Made by a program: the position numbers and the translations under genes. This document shows positions 42,542 to 51,146 of a stretch of 54,059 nucleotides of DNA, piece by piece. Origin of the DNA: Edaphobacter sp. GTDB lineage: Bacteria > Acidobacteriota > Terriglobia > Terriglobales > Acidobacteriaceae. Below the pieces are notes generated by a model. The model searched no databases. It was not told where the DNA came from and saw nothing but the letters and a program-made list of their open reading frames with translations. How positions within the stretch are numbered: position 1 is the stretch's first letter; each line of letters opens with the position of its first letter. Where the stretch lies: contig JAOAPB010000136.1 of the NCBI GenBank assembly GCA_025462645.1, positions 1 through 54,059 on the forward strand. Reading direction: 5' to 3'.

Positions 42542-44356
42542 ATGAAGTATTTAAGGGCGGCGATAGCTACGATGCTGGTAGTCAGTACAGTATCGATGCA
42601 GGCGCAGACGAGCAGGGCAGCAACTTCTGCGAAGACAACAGCTAAAAAGGTTGTAAAAAAGAAGGCACCTGCCGAGACCCAGACTCAGCGGGAGCTTCGC
42701 GAACTGCGTGAGCAGATGCTGAGTCAACAGAATCAAATCAATGAGTTGAAGACGCAACTGGCGGACAAGGATGCCAGGCTGGTTACCGTGCAACAGTCTG
42801 CACAAGGTGCTGAGGCATCGGCGGCTACGGCCAACGCCAAGGCGGAGAGTGTCAGTTCGAGTGTGACCGCCAATGCAGAGGCTGTTACGACCCTTAATAG
42901 CACCGTCACTGATCTGAAGAATTCCAACGTTGGCCTCGCCCAGACCATCAGCGACACGAAGAAGGACATCACTTCGGCTATCGAGTCGCCTCTGGCGATT
43001 CATTACAAGGGGGTGACCATTACTCCCGTAGCGTTCTTTGCGCTTGAGACTGTCTATCGCTCACGCGCCATGAACTCGGACGTAAATACGCCCTTCAACA
43101 CGACACCGTATCCTGGAGCGGCTGAAGCCCATACCAGCGAACTCAACTTCTCTGGTCGTCAGAGTCGCGTCGGTGGCCTCTTCGAAGGCAACACCGGGCC
43201 GTTCAAGCTCTCCGGTTACGTCGAAGCCGACTTCCTCTCCGCCGGGATTACCAGCAATGAGAACCAGAGCAACAGCTACACTCTGCGCCAGCGCCAGATA
43301 TGGGGTCAGGCTGCTACCAAGAGCGGCTTCGCCGTTACCGGTGGTCAGATGTGGTCACTCGTGACGGAGACCAAGAAGAGCACCGACAACCGGACGGAGA
43401 ACCTGCCCATGACAGTCGACGCTCAGTACCATGTGGGCTTCAGCTGGGCTCGGCAGGCGGCTCTTCGCTTCCAGCAGAGGTTCGGTAATGGGTTCACGGT
43501 GGCCGGCTCGCTCGAAGAGGCGCAGAACATCTTCTCCGCGACCAATCAAAACTCGAACTTCTTCTTCGGTAGCGCTGGTGTTGGCGGCGGTCTGCTCAAC
43601 GCGACTGCAAACTACTCCAACAACGTAGCGCCTGACGTCATCGTCAAGGGTACCTATGACTCGAAGTATGGTCACTATGAGCTCGGCGGTGTCGCTCGTT
43701 TCTTCCGTGACCGTTACTACCCCAACGTTACCAGCGCTGGAACTGTGATCACTACCGGCGCTGCCAACGACACCAAGACGGCTGGCGGCTTCTTCGCCAA
43801 CGCTCGCTTTCCTGTAACGAAGTTTGTGGACTTCGGCGTTCACACCATGGTCGGTACGGGTGTGGGCCGTTATGGTACTTCCACTCTTCCTGACACCACG
43901 GTCCACCCCGATGGAACGCTCGCTCCTATCAAGAACTATCAGGGTCTCTACTCCATGGAGTTCCACCCCACACCCAAGGTGGATCTCTTCGGCTACGCTG
44001 GTGCGGAGTACGCGCAGCGCACGGTCTATCTGAGCACGCTCGCCGGCTCTGCCGGCAAGCTGATCGGCTATGCACCGCCAACATCCTCCAATGCGGGTTG
44101 CAACACCGAGACAATTCCCACCGGAAACAGCGGCTATCTGCCTGGTGTACCGGCAAACTGCCTCGGAGCGACGCGTGTCGTCATCCAGGGCACTGCAGGC
44201 TTCACCTATCGGGTGTACAGCAACCCCAGGTTCGGGCGTCTGCAGTACCAGGTGCAGTACAGCTATCTCACGCGCTCCGCGTGGACTGGCGTGGGCGGCG
44301 CTCCAAAGGCGACCAACAACATGGTCTTCACCGGGATGCGTTACTACATTCCCTAA
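42542..44356 (+). CDS. Outer-membrane porin-like protein with N-terminal coiled coil
   Basis: The 604-residue protein has a signal peptide (MKYLRAAIATMLVVSTVSMQAQ), a Lys/Ala-rich stretch and a coiled coil at about 50-150 (RELREQMLSQQNQINELKTQ). A beta-barrel of about 16 strands follows and ends in an aromatic C-terminal strand (FTGMRYYIP). The coiled coil may reach the cell wall as a periplasmic anchor, as in SLH-lacking porins of other phyla. GAGGA 6 nt before the ATG at 42542 decides the start over 42539. It precedes uxaC, separated by a terminator, and might pass sugar acids. Confidence 0.8.
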   Translation: MKYLRAAIATMLVVSTVSMQAQTSRAATSAKTTAKKVVKKKAPAETQTQRELRELREQMLSQQNQINELKTQLADKDARLVTVQQSAQGAEASAATANAKAESVSSSVTANAEAVTTLNSTVTDLKNSNVGLAQTISDTKKDITSAIESPLAIHYKGVTITPVAFFALETVYRSRAMNSDVNTPFNTTPYPGAAEAHTSELNFSGRQSRVGGLFEGNTGPFKLSGYVEADFLSAGITSNENQSNSYTLRQRQIWGQAATKSGFAVTGGQMWSLVTETKKSTDNRTENLPMTVDAQYHVGFSWARQAALRFQQRFGNGFTVAGSLEEAQNIFSATNQNSNFFFGSAGVGGGLLNATANYSNNVAPDVIVKGTYDSKYGHYELGGVARFFRDRYYPNVTSAGTVITTGAANDTKTAGGFFANARFPVTKFVDFGVHTMVGTGVGRYGTSTLPDTTVHPDGTLAPIKNYQGLYSMEFHPTPKVDLFGYAGAEYAQRTVYLSTLAGSAGKLIGYAPPTSSNAGCNTETIPTGNSGYLPGVPANCLGATRVVIQGTAGFTYRVYSNPRFGRLQYQVQYSYLTRSAWTGVGGAPKATNNMVFTGMRYYIP

Positions 44357-44383
44357 ACCGCGCAGTTCAATCTTCCGGCAGTT

Positions 44384-44413
44384 TGAGGCGTCCTTCGGGG
44401 CGCCTCATTTTCT
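44384..44413 (+). terminator. Intrinsic terminator after the porin-like gene
   Basis: TGAGGCGTCC (44384-44393) pairs with GGGCGCCTCA (44398-44407) through 10 bp including one G-U pair, with a TTCG tetraloop, followed by TTTTCTT. Confidence 0.85.
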
Positions 44414-44437
44414 TGCAAAAAGTGGGCACTTAGTTCG

Positions 44438-44448
44438 TGGTGTGACCA
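44438..44448. promoter_or_regulatory. FadR/GntR-type operator candidate upstream of uxaC
   Basis: TGGTGTGACCA is an inverted repeat of TGGT and ACCA with 3-nt spacer and matches the T-N-G-T-N3-A-C-N-A pattern of FadR-subfamily GntR regulators, which control hexuronate genes in many bacteria (UxuR, ExuR, UxaR). It lies 58 nt before the uxaC start. No GntR gene is in the window. Confidence 0.4.
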
Positions 44449-44505
44449 ATTTTTGATAGGCTTCAAGGGCTGGCGTCTCACGACGCGATTGCACTTGAAG
44501 AGGTG

Positions 44506-45912
44506 ATGAAGACGATGCTGGATGAAAACAGACTTTTTCCTGCGGATAGTGCGGCTCGCTCGGTGGCTGCGAAGCTGTATGCGACAGTACGCGATCTGCC
44601 GATCATCTCGCCGCATGGTCATACGGACCCTCGCTGGTTTGCGGAGAATGAAGCGTTTCCCAACCCAACCGCGCTTCTGATCCAGCCTGACCATTACATC
44701 TTCCGGATGCTGTACTCCCAGGGAGTCTCGCTCGAGTCGCTGGGAATCCCCGAGGCCGACGGAAGCCAGAACGCCGATCCTCGAGAGGTCTGGCGCATCT
44801 TCGCGAAGAACTACTATCTCTTCCGTGGAACTCCTACGCGTCTCTGGCTCGACTACGCCTTTCAGAATCAGTTCGGCCTTACCGGAAGGCTGAGCCCAGG
44901 CAATGCCGATGCTTACTACGACATCATCGCGGAGAAGCTGGAGACGCCTGAGTTCCGTCCGCGAGCCCTTTTCGAGCAGTTCAAGATCGAGGTTCTCTCG
45001 ACCACCGACTCTCCGCTCGATACGCTGGAGTATCACAAGGCGATCAAGGCCTCGGGATGGAAGGGAAGGGTGCTGCCCACCTTCCGTCCCGACTCGGTCA
45101 TCGATGCCGAGTACGTCGGCTTCCTCGAGAACATCGAGAGGCTGGGAGCGATCACCGGCGAGAACATCGGCACCTTCAAGGGCTACCTCAACGCGCTGCG
45201 CAACCGACGCGAGTTCTTCAAGTCGATGGGGGCCACCGCCACGGACCACGGCCATCTTACTGCGATGACGGCGGACCTCGATCCATCGACCGCGGAGTCG
45301 CTGTATGGGCGCATCCTCTCTGGTCGCTCCGTGCCGCAGGAGCAGGAGATCTTCCAGGCCCAGATGCTGACCGAGATGGCGGGCATGAGCGTCGAAGATG
45401 GCCTGACCATGCAGCTTCACCCCGGCAGCATCCGCAACCACAACCGCAAGCTCTTCGAGAGGTTCGGACGCGACAAGGGAGCCGATATCCCGTCGGCTAC
45501 CGAGTACACTCGCAACCTGCGTCCGCTGCTCAGCAAGTACGGCAACGACCCGCGCCTGACGTTCATTCTGTTCACGCTCGACGAGACCTCCTATACGCGG
45601 GAGTTGGCACCACTGGCCGGACACTATCCTGCGCTGCGGCTTGGGCCGCCGTGGTGGTTCAACGACTCTCCCGAGGGCATGATGCGCTTCCGCGAACAGG
45701 CTACCGAGACGGCCGGCTTCTACAATACCGTCGGCTTCAACGACGATACCCGAGCCTTCCTCTCGATCCCGGCTCGGCACGACGTGGCTCGAAGGATCGA
45801 TTGTGCCTTCCTGGGTCGGATGGTGGCGGAGCATCGTCTGGATGAGGAAGAAGCCTTTGAGGTCGTCCAGGACCTTACAGTCAATCTGGTCAGGAAGGCT
45901 TACAAGCTCTAG
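44506..45912 (+). CDS. uxaC: Glucuronate/galacturonate isomerase
   Basis: UxaC isomerises D-galacturonate to D-tagaturonate and D-glucuronate to D-fructuronate. The 468-residue amidohydrolase-fold enzyme starts MKTMLDENRLFPADSAARSV and has the metal site ISPHGHTDPRWF, LSTTDSPLDTLEYH, LPTFRPDSVID and a C-terminal RRIDCAFLGRMVAEHRLDEEEA. The ATG at 44506 aligns with the usual MKPFLDE-like start; GTG 44503 and ATG 44515 are alternatives. It heads the hexuronate gene run on the plus strand. A 650-nt repeat-rich gap separates it from the LarA homologue, so they may be transcribed separately. Confidence 0.95.
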   Translation: MKTMLDENRLFPADSAARSVAAKLYATVRDLPIISPHGHTDPRWFAENEAFPNPTALLIQPDHYIFRMLYSQGVSLESLGIPEADGSQNADPREVWRIFAKNYYLFRGTPTRLWLDYAFQNQFGLTGRLSPGNADAYYDIIAEKLETPEFRPRALFEQFKIEVLSTTDSPLDTLEYHKAIKASGWKGRVLPTFRPDSVIDAEYVGFLENIERLGAITGENIGTFKGYLNALRNRREFFKSMGATATDHGHLTAMTADLDPSTAESLYGRILSGRSVPQEQEIFQAQMLTEMAGMSVEDGLTMQLHPGSIRNHNRKLFERFGRDKGADIPSATEYTRNLRPLLSKYGNDPRLTFILFTLDETSYTRELAPLAGHYPALRLGPPWWFNDSPEGMMRFREQATETAGFYNTVGFNDDTRAFLSIPARHDVARRIDCAFLGRMVAEHRLDEEEAFEVVQDLTVNLVRKAYKL

Positions 45913-46177
45913 GAGGGGGGTACCCCCCCCTCCCCCTACTTTGGACGTAAGTTTGCTGTTTTCAATGAGATAGGTGGGTTGGTCCGGCTAAAGTCGTCCA
46001 TATAAAAGGGTTACGGGTAAAGTCGTCTTTCTGAAGGGGTTATGAGGTTAAATAAGAAAAGCCCCGGTTCGGCCGGGGCTTTCTTGACTCTGTTTCCATT
46101 ATATCGGGTTGGGGAAACTAGTATGCCACTTGGATGTCTTTGATGGGGTTGGAGTTAGGGCGTTTGGGGGCTTGACA
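45912..46177 (+). repeat. Intergenic element, copy C (266 bp)
   Basis: It starts at the uxaC stop codon. GGGGGGTACCCCCC is at 45915-45928, TACTTTG at 45938-45944, direct repeats of 29-bp period begin at 45989 and 46018 (TAAAGTCGTC in both), the hairpin is at 46058-46083, and the minus strand carries TATAAT at 46103-46098 preceded by CAAGTGGCATACTAGTTT. It ends GGGGGCTTGACA. It is about 40 bp shorter than A and B. Confidence 0.85.
46058..46085 (+). terminator. Hairpin within element copy C, terminator of uxaC
   Basis: AAAGCCCCGG and CCGGGGCTTT flank a 5-nt loop (ttcgg), followed by TTCTTGAC. It would end the uxaC transcript about 150 nt after the stop. Confidence 0.7.
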
Positions 46178-46243
46178 TGTTTTTTGGTTCTTCATGAAGA
46201 ATGAATAAGGCAATCGGGTCGCTTCGCTCCCCTCGTAAATGCG

Positions 46244-46272
46244 GGGGTTCTTCGCTGCGCTCAGAATGACAG
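46244..46272. repeat. Dispersed repeat, TTCGCTGCGCTCAGAATGAC type
   Basis: GTTCTTCGCTGCGCTCAGAA followed by TGACAG recurs with few changes at 48107-48135. It is a short, widely dispersed intergenic sequence in this group, judged from memory. Confidence 0.5.
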
Positions 46273-46375
46273 GCTTTTGGGGAGGCAATGGCAGTGGTCG
46301 TGGTAACGGTAGTGGCCACGGCAATAAAAGCATATTCCTGCGGGAGGACAAAAGGACGCCAGCACCAACACCAAC

Positions 46376-46465
46376 AGCGGCGACAACAGCAACAGCGGCG
46401 ACAACAGCAACAGCAGCGACAACAGCAACAGCAGCGACAATTGCAGTAACAGCGACAATTGCAAC
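46376..46465. repeat. 18-bp tandem repeat, five units
   Basis: The unit AGCGGCGACAACAGCAAC is repeated in exact register from 46376; the last two units have diverged to contain AATTGC. The hexamer-like AACAGC composition is shared with the longer tract at 48145. Confidence 0.9.
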
Positions 46466-46562
46466 TCTGCGCGAAGAGAACTGCAACTGCATTTGGAAAC
46501 AATTGCGAAGACAGCGGTCAGTGGAAATGGTGCAGGGAACTGCAGCGTAAGATTAGAGGTCT

Positions 46563-47837
46563 ATGAGTCTTTTTTTTGCTGCTGGAAGTCCGACTGCTGA
46601 GATCTCTCCCGCCGAGGTCAAGGCGAGTTTGTTCTCTGCGCTGGACAAGCTTGGCGCACGTAAGAAGGTGGTCGCCGTTCCCCCTGATTTCACCCGGATG
46701 CACTCCCAGAGCGGCCTGCTGACGGAGTTCGCCTGGCAATATTACGGCGACAGATTAGTTGATGTTCTCCCTGCACTGGGGACGCATAAGGCCATGACAG
46801 ACGAGGAGATCGCCACGATGTACGGAGCGACTCCGCGTAGCCTGTTCCGCGTGCATGACTGGCGCAACGACGTCGTGACGCTGGGAGATGTGCCGGGAGA
46901 GTTTCTGTATGAGGTCAGCGAAGGCAAGGTTGACTACTCGTGGCCCGCGCAGGTGAACAAACTGCTTCGTGACGGCGGCCATGATCTAATCCTGTCGATT
47001 GGGCAGGTCGTTCCGCATGAGGTCGTGGGGTTTGCGAACTACAACAAGAACATCTTCGTCGGGACGGGCGGCTCCATCGGGATACATCGCAGCCACTTCC
47101 TCGGGGCGGTGTATGGCATGGAGCGGATGATGGGGCGCGCCGATACCCCGGTTCGCCGGGTGCTGAACTATGCCAGCGACCACTTCGCGACGAACCTGCC
47201 GATCGTCTATGTGCAGACGGTGGTCGGCAAGAACGATGCAGGGAAGCTGGTGGTTCGCGGGCTGTACATCGGCGACGATGTCGAGTGTTTTGAGCTGGCT
47301 GCGGCGCTAAGCCTGAAGGTTAACTTTAAGATGCTGGACCGCGAGATCAAGAAGGCCGTGGTCTTTCTCGATCCGCATGAGTTTCGCAGCACATGGCTCG
47401 GCAACAAGAGTGTCTATCGGACGCGCATGGCGCTGGCAGACAATGCCGAGCTGATTGTGCTGGGGCCCGGAGTTCACGAGTTCGGCGAGGACGCTGCCAT
47501 CGATGTGCTGATTCGCAAATACGGATACTGCGGGACGCCGAGGACGCTGGAGCTGGTGAGAGAGGATGCGGCGCTGGCGGGAAACCTGAGCGCGGCGGCT
47601 CACCTGATTCATGGGTCGAGCGAGGGGAGATTTACGATCCGCTACTGCCCGGGCCATCTGACTCGCGAGGAGATCGAAGGGGTGCACTTCGCGTATGGGG
47701 ATCTGAAGGAGTACACGGCGAAGTACAACCCGGATAGGCTGCAGGATGGGTGGAATGTGGTGGATGGAGAGGAGATCTTCTACATCTCCAATCCCGGGCT
47801 TGGACTCTGGGCCTATAAGGGACGATTCAAGGACTAG
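46563..47837 (+). CDS. LarA-family nickel-pincer racemase/epimerase, probable gluconate/mannonate 2-epimerase
   Basis: This 424-residue LarA (DUF2088) homologue keeps the nickel-pincer residues with the spacing of lactate racemase: Asp42 and Arg45 in PPDFTR, His75 in LGTHKAMTDEE, His152, Lys162 ten residues later and His178 sixteen after that. These correspond to D72, R75, H108, H174, K184 and H200 of L. plantarum LarA as I recall its numbering. LarB and LarC genes lie 4.4 kb away. The place between uxaC and uxaE with a gluconokinase gene suggests C2-epimerisation of mannonate to gluconate, an activity reported in the LarA superfamily. Lactate racemisation is the alternative. Confidence 0.85.
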   Translation: MSLFFAAGSPTAEISPAEVKASLFSALDKLGARKKVVAVPPDFTRMHSQSGLLTEFAWQYYGDRLVDVLPALGTHKAMTDEEIATMYGATPRSLFRVHDWRNDVVTLGDVPGEFLYEVSEGKVDYSWPAQVNKLLRDGGHDLILSIGQVVPHEVVGFANYNKNIFVGTGGSIGIHRSHFLGAVYGMERMMGRADTPVRRVLNYASDHFATNLPIVYVQTVVGKNDAGKLVVRGLYIGDDVECFELAAALSLKVNFKMLDREIKKAVVFLDPHEFRSTWLGNKSVYRTRMALADNAELIVLGPGVHEFGEDAAIDVLIRKYGYCGTPRTLELVREDAALAGNLSAAAHLIHGSSEGRFTIRYCPGHLTREEIEGVHFAYGDLKEYTAKYNPDRLQDGWNVVDGEEIFYISNPGLGLWAYKGRFKD

Positions 47838-47903
47838 GGTGTGTCTCTGGATCGATGCGACGACAGGGGCGAAAGGCAAAGGCTGGCTGGGAGAGTTTTA
47901 CAT

Positions 47904-47936
47904 CCCACCCATCGCGGTGAGGCTGCGATGGATGGG
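47904..47936. repeat. Imperfect palindromic intergenic repeat
   Basis: CCCACCCATCGC and GCGATGGATGGG match as inverted arms at 11 of 12 positions around a 9-nt centre, followed by GGCACCC. It resembles a dispersed acidobacterial repeat. Confidence 0.5.
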
Positions 47937-48106
47937 GCACCCGTGCATTTGAAGCGGAGATGAGGAACAAACAAGCAACGGCTAGGGCTGGGACAAGCAA
48001 CGACAAAAGTAGATCCCTTCGGGATGACAATCAGGACAGCAACAGCAACGGCGGGTAGGGTTTGTCGTTGAAAAAGGTCGAACGGGTGGGATGAACGTAG
48101 ACCCTC

Positions 48107-48135
48107 GGGATCCTTCGCTACGCTCAGGATGACAG
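48107..48135. repeat. Dispersed repeat, second copy of the TTCGCTnCGCTCAGnATGACAG type
   Basis: GGATCCTTCGCTACGCTCAG followed by GATGACAG parallels 46244-46272. Confidence 0.5.
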
Positions 48136-48144
48136 CAAAAACTT

Positions 48145-48336
<192 letters not shown>

Positions 48337-48439
48337 AGGAGATCGGATTGCGATTTGCGGGTTGACCTTGCAAATCGGTATGCTGGGACGGCTAGAGTGG
48401 TTAGACCAATATGGTTTGAAGTTCGAGAGGGTGTCGGCA

Positions 48440-49702
48440 ATGAGTGAAGGGTTGAAGCTTCCCAGGTTTTCCGTGGGTGTGGGTGACAGATTTGCGCATC
48501 AGGCCAAGGCGCAGCTTGCGGCTTGTGTGCTGGCTGCCGATGCGGGAGTCGAGGTGGTGCCGGTGTGGAATAAGTCCAACCGGGAGCACATGATTATCGG
48601 TTCGGAGCCGAGCCAGACACGGACTGCGGCAGATGCGGCGGTGAAGGAGCTGGGGTGGACGAAGCCTTACTTCCTGGATGCCGACCACATCAACCTGAAG
48701 ACGGTGGCGCGTTATCTCGAGCCTTGTGATTTCTTCACGCTGGATGTTGCCGACTTGATTGGGCAGCCGGCGGATGCGAAGGACGTTGCGGCGTTCGTGG
48801 CACGGCATCCGGAACTGGTGGGCACGGTCACGATTCCTCATATCGACGAACCGTTCAAGACGGATGCGGCGTTTGTGACGGGTGTGGCAAACAAGTTTCT
48901 GGCTGCGGTGCAGGATGCGGGCCGCATCTATCGCTTTCTGGTGGAGAAGAAGGGCGCAGGGCGGTTTGTGCCTGAGGTCTCGATGGATGAGACGGATTCG
49001 CCGCAGACCCCGGTGGAGCTGCTGATCATTCTGGCGGCGATTGCCGACGAGAAGATTCCGATCCAGACGGTTGCGCCGAAGTTCACGGGACGGTTCAACA
49101 AGGGTGTGGACTATGTGGGGGATGTGGCCCAGTTCACGAAGGAGTTCAACGAGGACCTGGCGGCGATTGCATTTGCGATCAAGACGTATGGTCTGCCGGC
49201 GAATCTGAAGCTGAGCGTTCACTCGGGATCAGATAAGTTCTCGATCTACAAGGCGATTCACGATGCGGTGAAGCGGTTCGGCGCTGGCGTGCATTTGAAG
49301 ACGGCGGGGACGACGTGGCTGGAGGAGTTGATCGGGCTGGCAGAGGCTGGCGGGAGCGGGTTGGAGATCGCGAAGGAGGTTTATGCGGAGGCGTTCGCGC
49401 ACGCTGAAGAGCTGTGCGCCCCGTATGCGGCCGTGATCGACATCGACCCGACGAAGCTGCCGAAGCCGGAAGAGGTGAATGGCTGGACCAGCGCTCAGTT
49501 CACGTCGGCGTTGCGGCATGAGCAGAGCAATAAGGCCTATAACCAGAGCTTCCGGCAGCTGCTGCATGTGGGGTTCAAGGTCGCGGCGAAGATGGGGGAT
49601 CGCTACCTGAAGGCTCTGGAGGCGAATGAGGAGGTCGTGGCGCGGAATGTGACGACGAACCTGTTCGAGCGGCACATCAAGCCGGTGTTTCTGGGACTGT
49701 AA
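48440..49702 (+). CDS. uxaE: Tagaturonate epimerase
   Basis: UxaE interconverts D-tagaturonate and D-fructuronate, replacing the UxaB-UxuB detour. This 420-residue protein matches the family: LPRFSVGVGDRFAHQAKAQL at the start, PYFLDADHINLKTVARYLE, VPEVSMDETDSPQTPVELL, and KLSVHSGSDKFSIYKAIHDA with the putative metal ligands. The ATG at 48440 has a GAGAGG 9 nt upstream; the frame extends to 48362 but that region overlaps the repeat flank. gntK and the SDR follow on the same strand with gaps of 67 and 15 nt. Confidence 0.88.
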   Translation: MSEGLKLPRFSVGVGDRFAHQAKAQLAACVLAADAGVEVVPVWNKSNREHMIIGSEPSQTRTAADAAVKELGWTKPYFLDADHINLKTVARYLEPCDFFTLDVADLIGQPADAKDVAAFVARHPELVGTVTIPHIDEPFKTDAAFVTGVANKFLAAVQDAGRIYRFLVEKKGAGRFVPEVSMDETDSPQTPVELLIILAAIADEKIPIQTVAPKFTGRFNKGVDYVGDVAQFTKEFNEDLAAIAFAIKTYGLPANLKLSVHSGSDKFSIYKAIHDAVKRFGAGVHLKTAGTTWLEELIGLAEAGGSGLEIAKEVYAEAFAHAEELCAPYAAVIDIDPTKLPKPEEVNGWTSAQFTSALRHEQSNKAYNQSFRQLLHVGFKVAAKMGDRYLKALEANEEVVARNVTTNLFERHIKPVFLGL

Positions 49703-49769
49703 AAGACGGGCTCGGAGCTGGGGCTTTGCGCCTTTGCTCTGCTGTGCGTAGGTGAGAGGATATTGCTGC

Positions 49770-50297
49770 ATGATTGTTGTGTTGATGGGCGTGACGGGAT
49801 CGGGTAAGACGACCATCGGCAGGCTGCTGGCAGAGCGTGCCGGGGCAGTGTTTGCCGATGCGGACGACTATCATCCCCTGGCCAATAAAGAGAAGATGGC
49901 GGCGGGACATGCGCTGAACGATGACGATCGGCAGCCGTGGCTGGAGGAGTTGAACCGGCTGATGCAGGGATGGTTTCATGCGGGGCGATCCGGGGTGCTG
50001 GCCTGTTCCGCGCTGAAGGAGAAGTACAGGGCTACGCTGGTGGCCGGAATGCCAAAGGGAGCTGTAACCTTTGTATGGCTCGATGGACCGCCCGAGTTGC
50101 TTGCGGAGCGGTTGTCGGAGCGGCATCATGAGTTCATGAATCCCAAGCTGCTGGAGAGTCAACTGGAGACGCTGGAGCCTCCGGCGGATGCTTTGCGTAT
50201 AGTGAATGATCGGACGCCTGAAGAGGTTGTGAGCCAGATTCTGGAGCATGTCTCGTTGGCGCAAGACATTGGCGAAGGGCAGAAGAGTTCAAAGTAA
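49770..50297 (+). CDS. gntK: Gluconokinase
   Basis: This 175-residue P-loop kinase phosphorylates D-gluconate to 6-phosphogluconate. It has Walker A GVTGSGKTT (residues 7-15), the GntK signature FADADDYHPLANKEKMAAGHALNDDDRQPWL spanning residues about 29-59, CSALKEKYR and HHEFMNPKLLESQLETLE. These place it with gluconokinases rather than shikimate kinases. The ATG at 49770 is used. Its presence in a hexuronate run without KDG kinase is what suggests that gluconate is the pathway intermediate. Confidence 0.93.
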   Translation: MIVVLMGVTGSGKTTIGRLLAERAGAVFADADDYHPLANKEKMAAGHALNDDDRQPWLEELNRLMQGWFHAGRSGVLACSALKEKYRATLVAGMPKGAVTFVWLDGPPELLAERLSERHHEFMNPKLLESQLETLEPPADALRIVNDRTPEEVVSQILEHVSLAQDIGEGQKSSK

Positions 50298-50312
50298 GAG
50301 AGAGGGAGTTCG

Positions 50313-51089
50313 ATGGGTCATCCGTTGTTCGATCTGAGCGGCAAGTCCGCGGTAGTGGTTGGTGGAACGTCCGGTATCGGACTGGCGATGGCCCTTGGGC
50401 TGGCGGAGGCGGGCGCGGATGTCGTGGCGAGCTCGCGGCGTGCCGAGCAGGTGGATGAGGCGGCGAAGGCGATCGAGTCGAAGGGGCGCAGGTCGCTGCG
50501 GCTGACTTCGGATGTAAGCGATCGAGCTACGCTGGAGGCCTTGCTGGCCGGTACGGTGAAGGAGTTCGGCAAGGTCGATATCCTGATCAACTGCGCTGGG
50601 AAGATCAAGCGCGAGCCGACGCTGACGGTGTCGGAGGAGACGTGGGACGACATTATGGATACGAACGTGACCGGGACGCTGCGCGCCTGCCAGATATTCG
50701 GCAAGCACATGCTTGTCCGTGGCTATGGGAGGATCATCAATATCGCCTCGCTGAATACGTTCGTTTCGCTGAAGGAGGTTACGGCTTATGCGGCGAGCAA
50801 GGCGGCCGTGGGGGCGCTGACGAAGTCGCTGGCGGTGGAGTGGAGCTCGAAGGGCGTGACGGTGAATGGAATCGCTCCGGGGGTCTTCCGGACGGCGCTG
50901 AACCAGAAGCTGCTGGATGAGAGCGAGCGCGGTAAGGAGCTGCTGATGCGGACTCCGATGGGACGGTTTGGCAAGACGGAGGAGCTGGTGGGGGCGGCTA
51001 TCTACCTGGCCAGCGATGCTTCGGCGTTTGTGACCGGGGAGATCCTCGTGGTGGATGGGGGATTTCTGGCCAGCGGTGTGAATCAGTAG
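50313..51089 (+). CDS. SDR-family dehydrogenase, probable fructuronate/ketogluconate reductase
   Basis: This 258-residue short-chain dehydrogenase has the NAD(P) motif VVVGGTSGIGLAMA, NCAG, a Ser in NIASLNTF and the catalytic Y-x-x-x-K in AYAASKAAVGAL. The C-terminal VDGGFLASGVNQ is like that of gluconate 5-dehydrogenase and KduD relatives. From context it would reduce fructuronate to mannonate, although gluconate 5-dehydrogenase or 2-dehydro-3-deoxygluconate dehydrogenase activity cannot be excluded. Start ATG 50313 follows AGAGAGGGAG. It is the last gene before a terminator. Confidence 0.87.
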   Translation: MGHPLFDLSGKSAVVVGGTSGIGLAMALGLAEAGADVVASSRRAEQVDEAAKAIESKGRRSLRLTSDVSDRATLEALLAGTVKEFGKVDILINCAGKIKREPTLTVSEETWDDIMDTNVTGTLRACQIFGKHMLVRGYGRIINIASLNTFVSLKEVTAYAASKAAVGALTKSLAVEWSSKGVTVNGIAPGVFRTALNQKLLDESERGKELLMRTPMGRFGKTEELVGAAIYLASDASAFVTGEILVVDGGFLASGVNQ

Positions 51090-51110
51090 GCTCTTTAGAG
51101 CGTGGATGTG

Positions 51111-51146
51111 AAAAAGGCAGGGCTCCGGCTCTGCCTTCTTCTTTGG
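51111..51146. terminator. Bidirectional terminator between the SDR and the aldo/keto reductase
   Basis: AAGGCAGGGC (51114-51123) and GCTCTGCCTT (51128-51137) form a 10-bp stem with one G-U pair and a 4-nt loop. TTCTTCTTT follows on the plus strand and TTTTT context on the minus strand serves the convergent gene. Confidence 0.8.

Larger units (their letters stand above)
45913..46562. other. 650-bp gap between uxaC and the LarA homologue
   Basis: It contains element copy C, a short TTCGCTGCGCTCAGAATGAC-type repeat and an 18-bp tandem repeat. No gene is supported; the frames here translate only to Ala/Thr- or Leu/Val-rich low-complexity sequence. Confidence 0.65.

Noticed and set aside
44353..45834. 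A 493-codon frame antisense to uxaC
   Set aside because: uxaC is certain on the plus strand; the antisense frame reflects codon bias in G+C-rich DNA.
46118..46550. Frames on both strands rich in Ala/Thr or Val/Ala near the 18-bp repeats
   Set aside because: They arise from the tandem repeat and element copy C; low complexity and no start signals.
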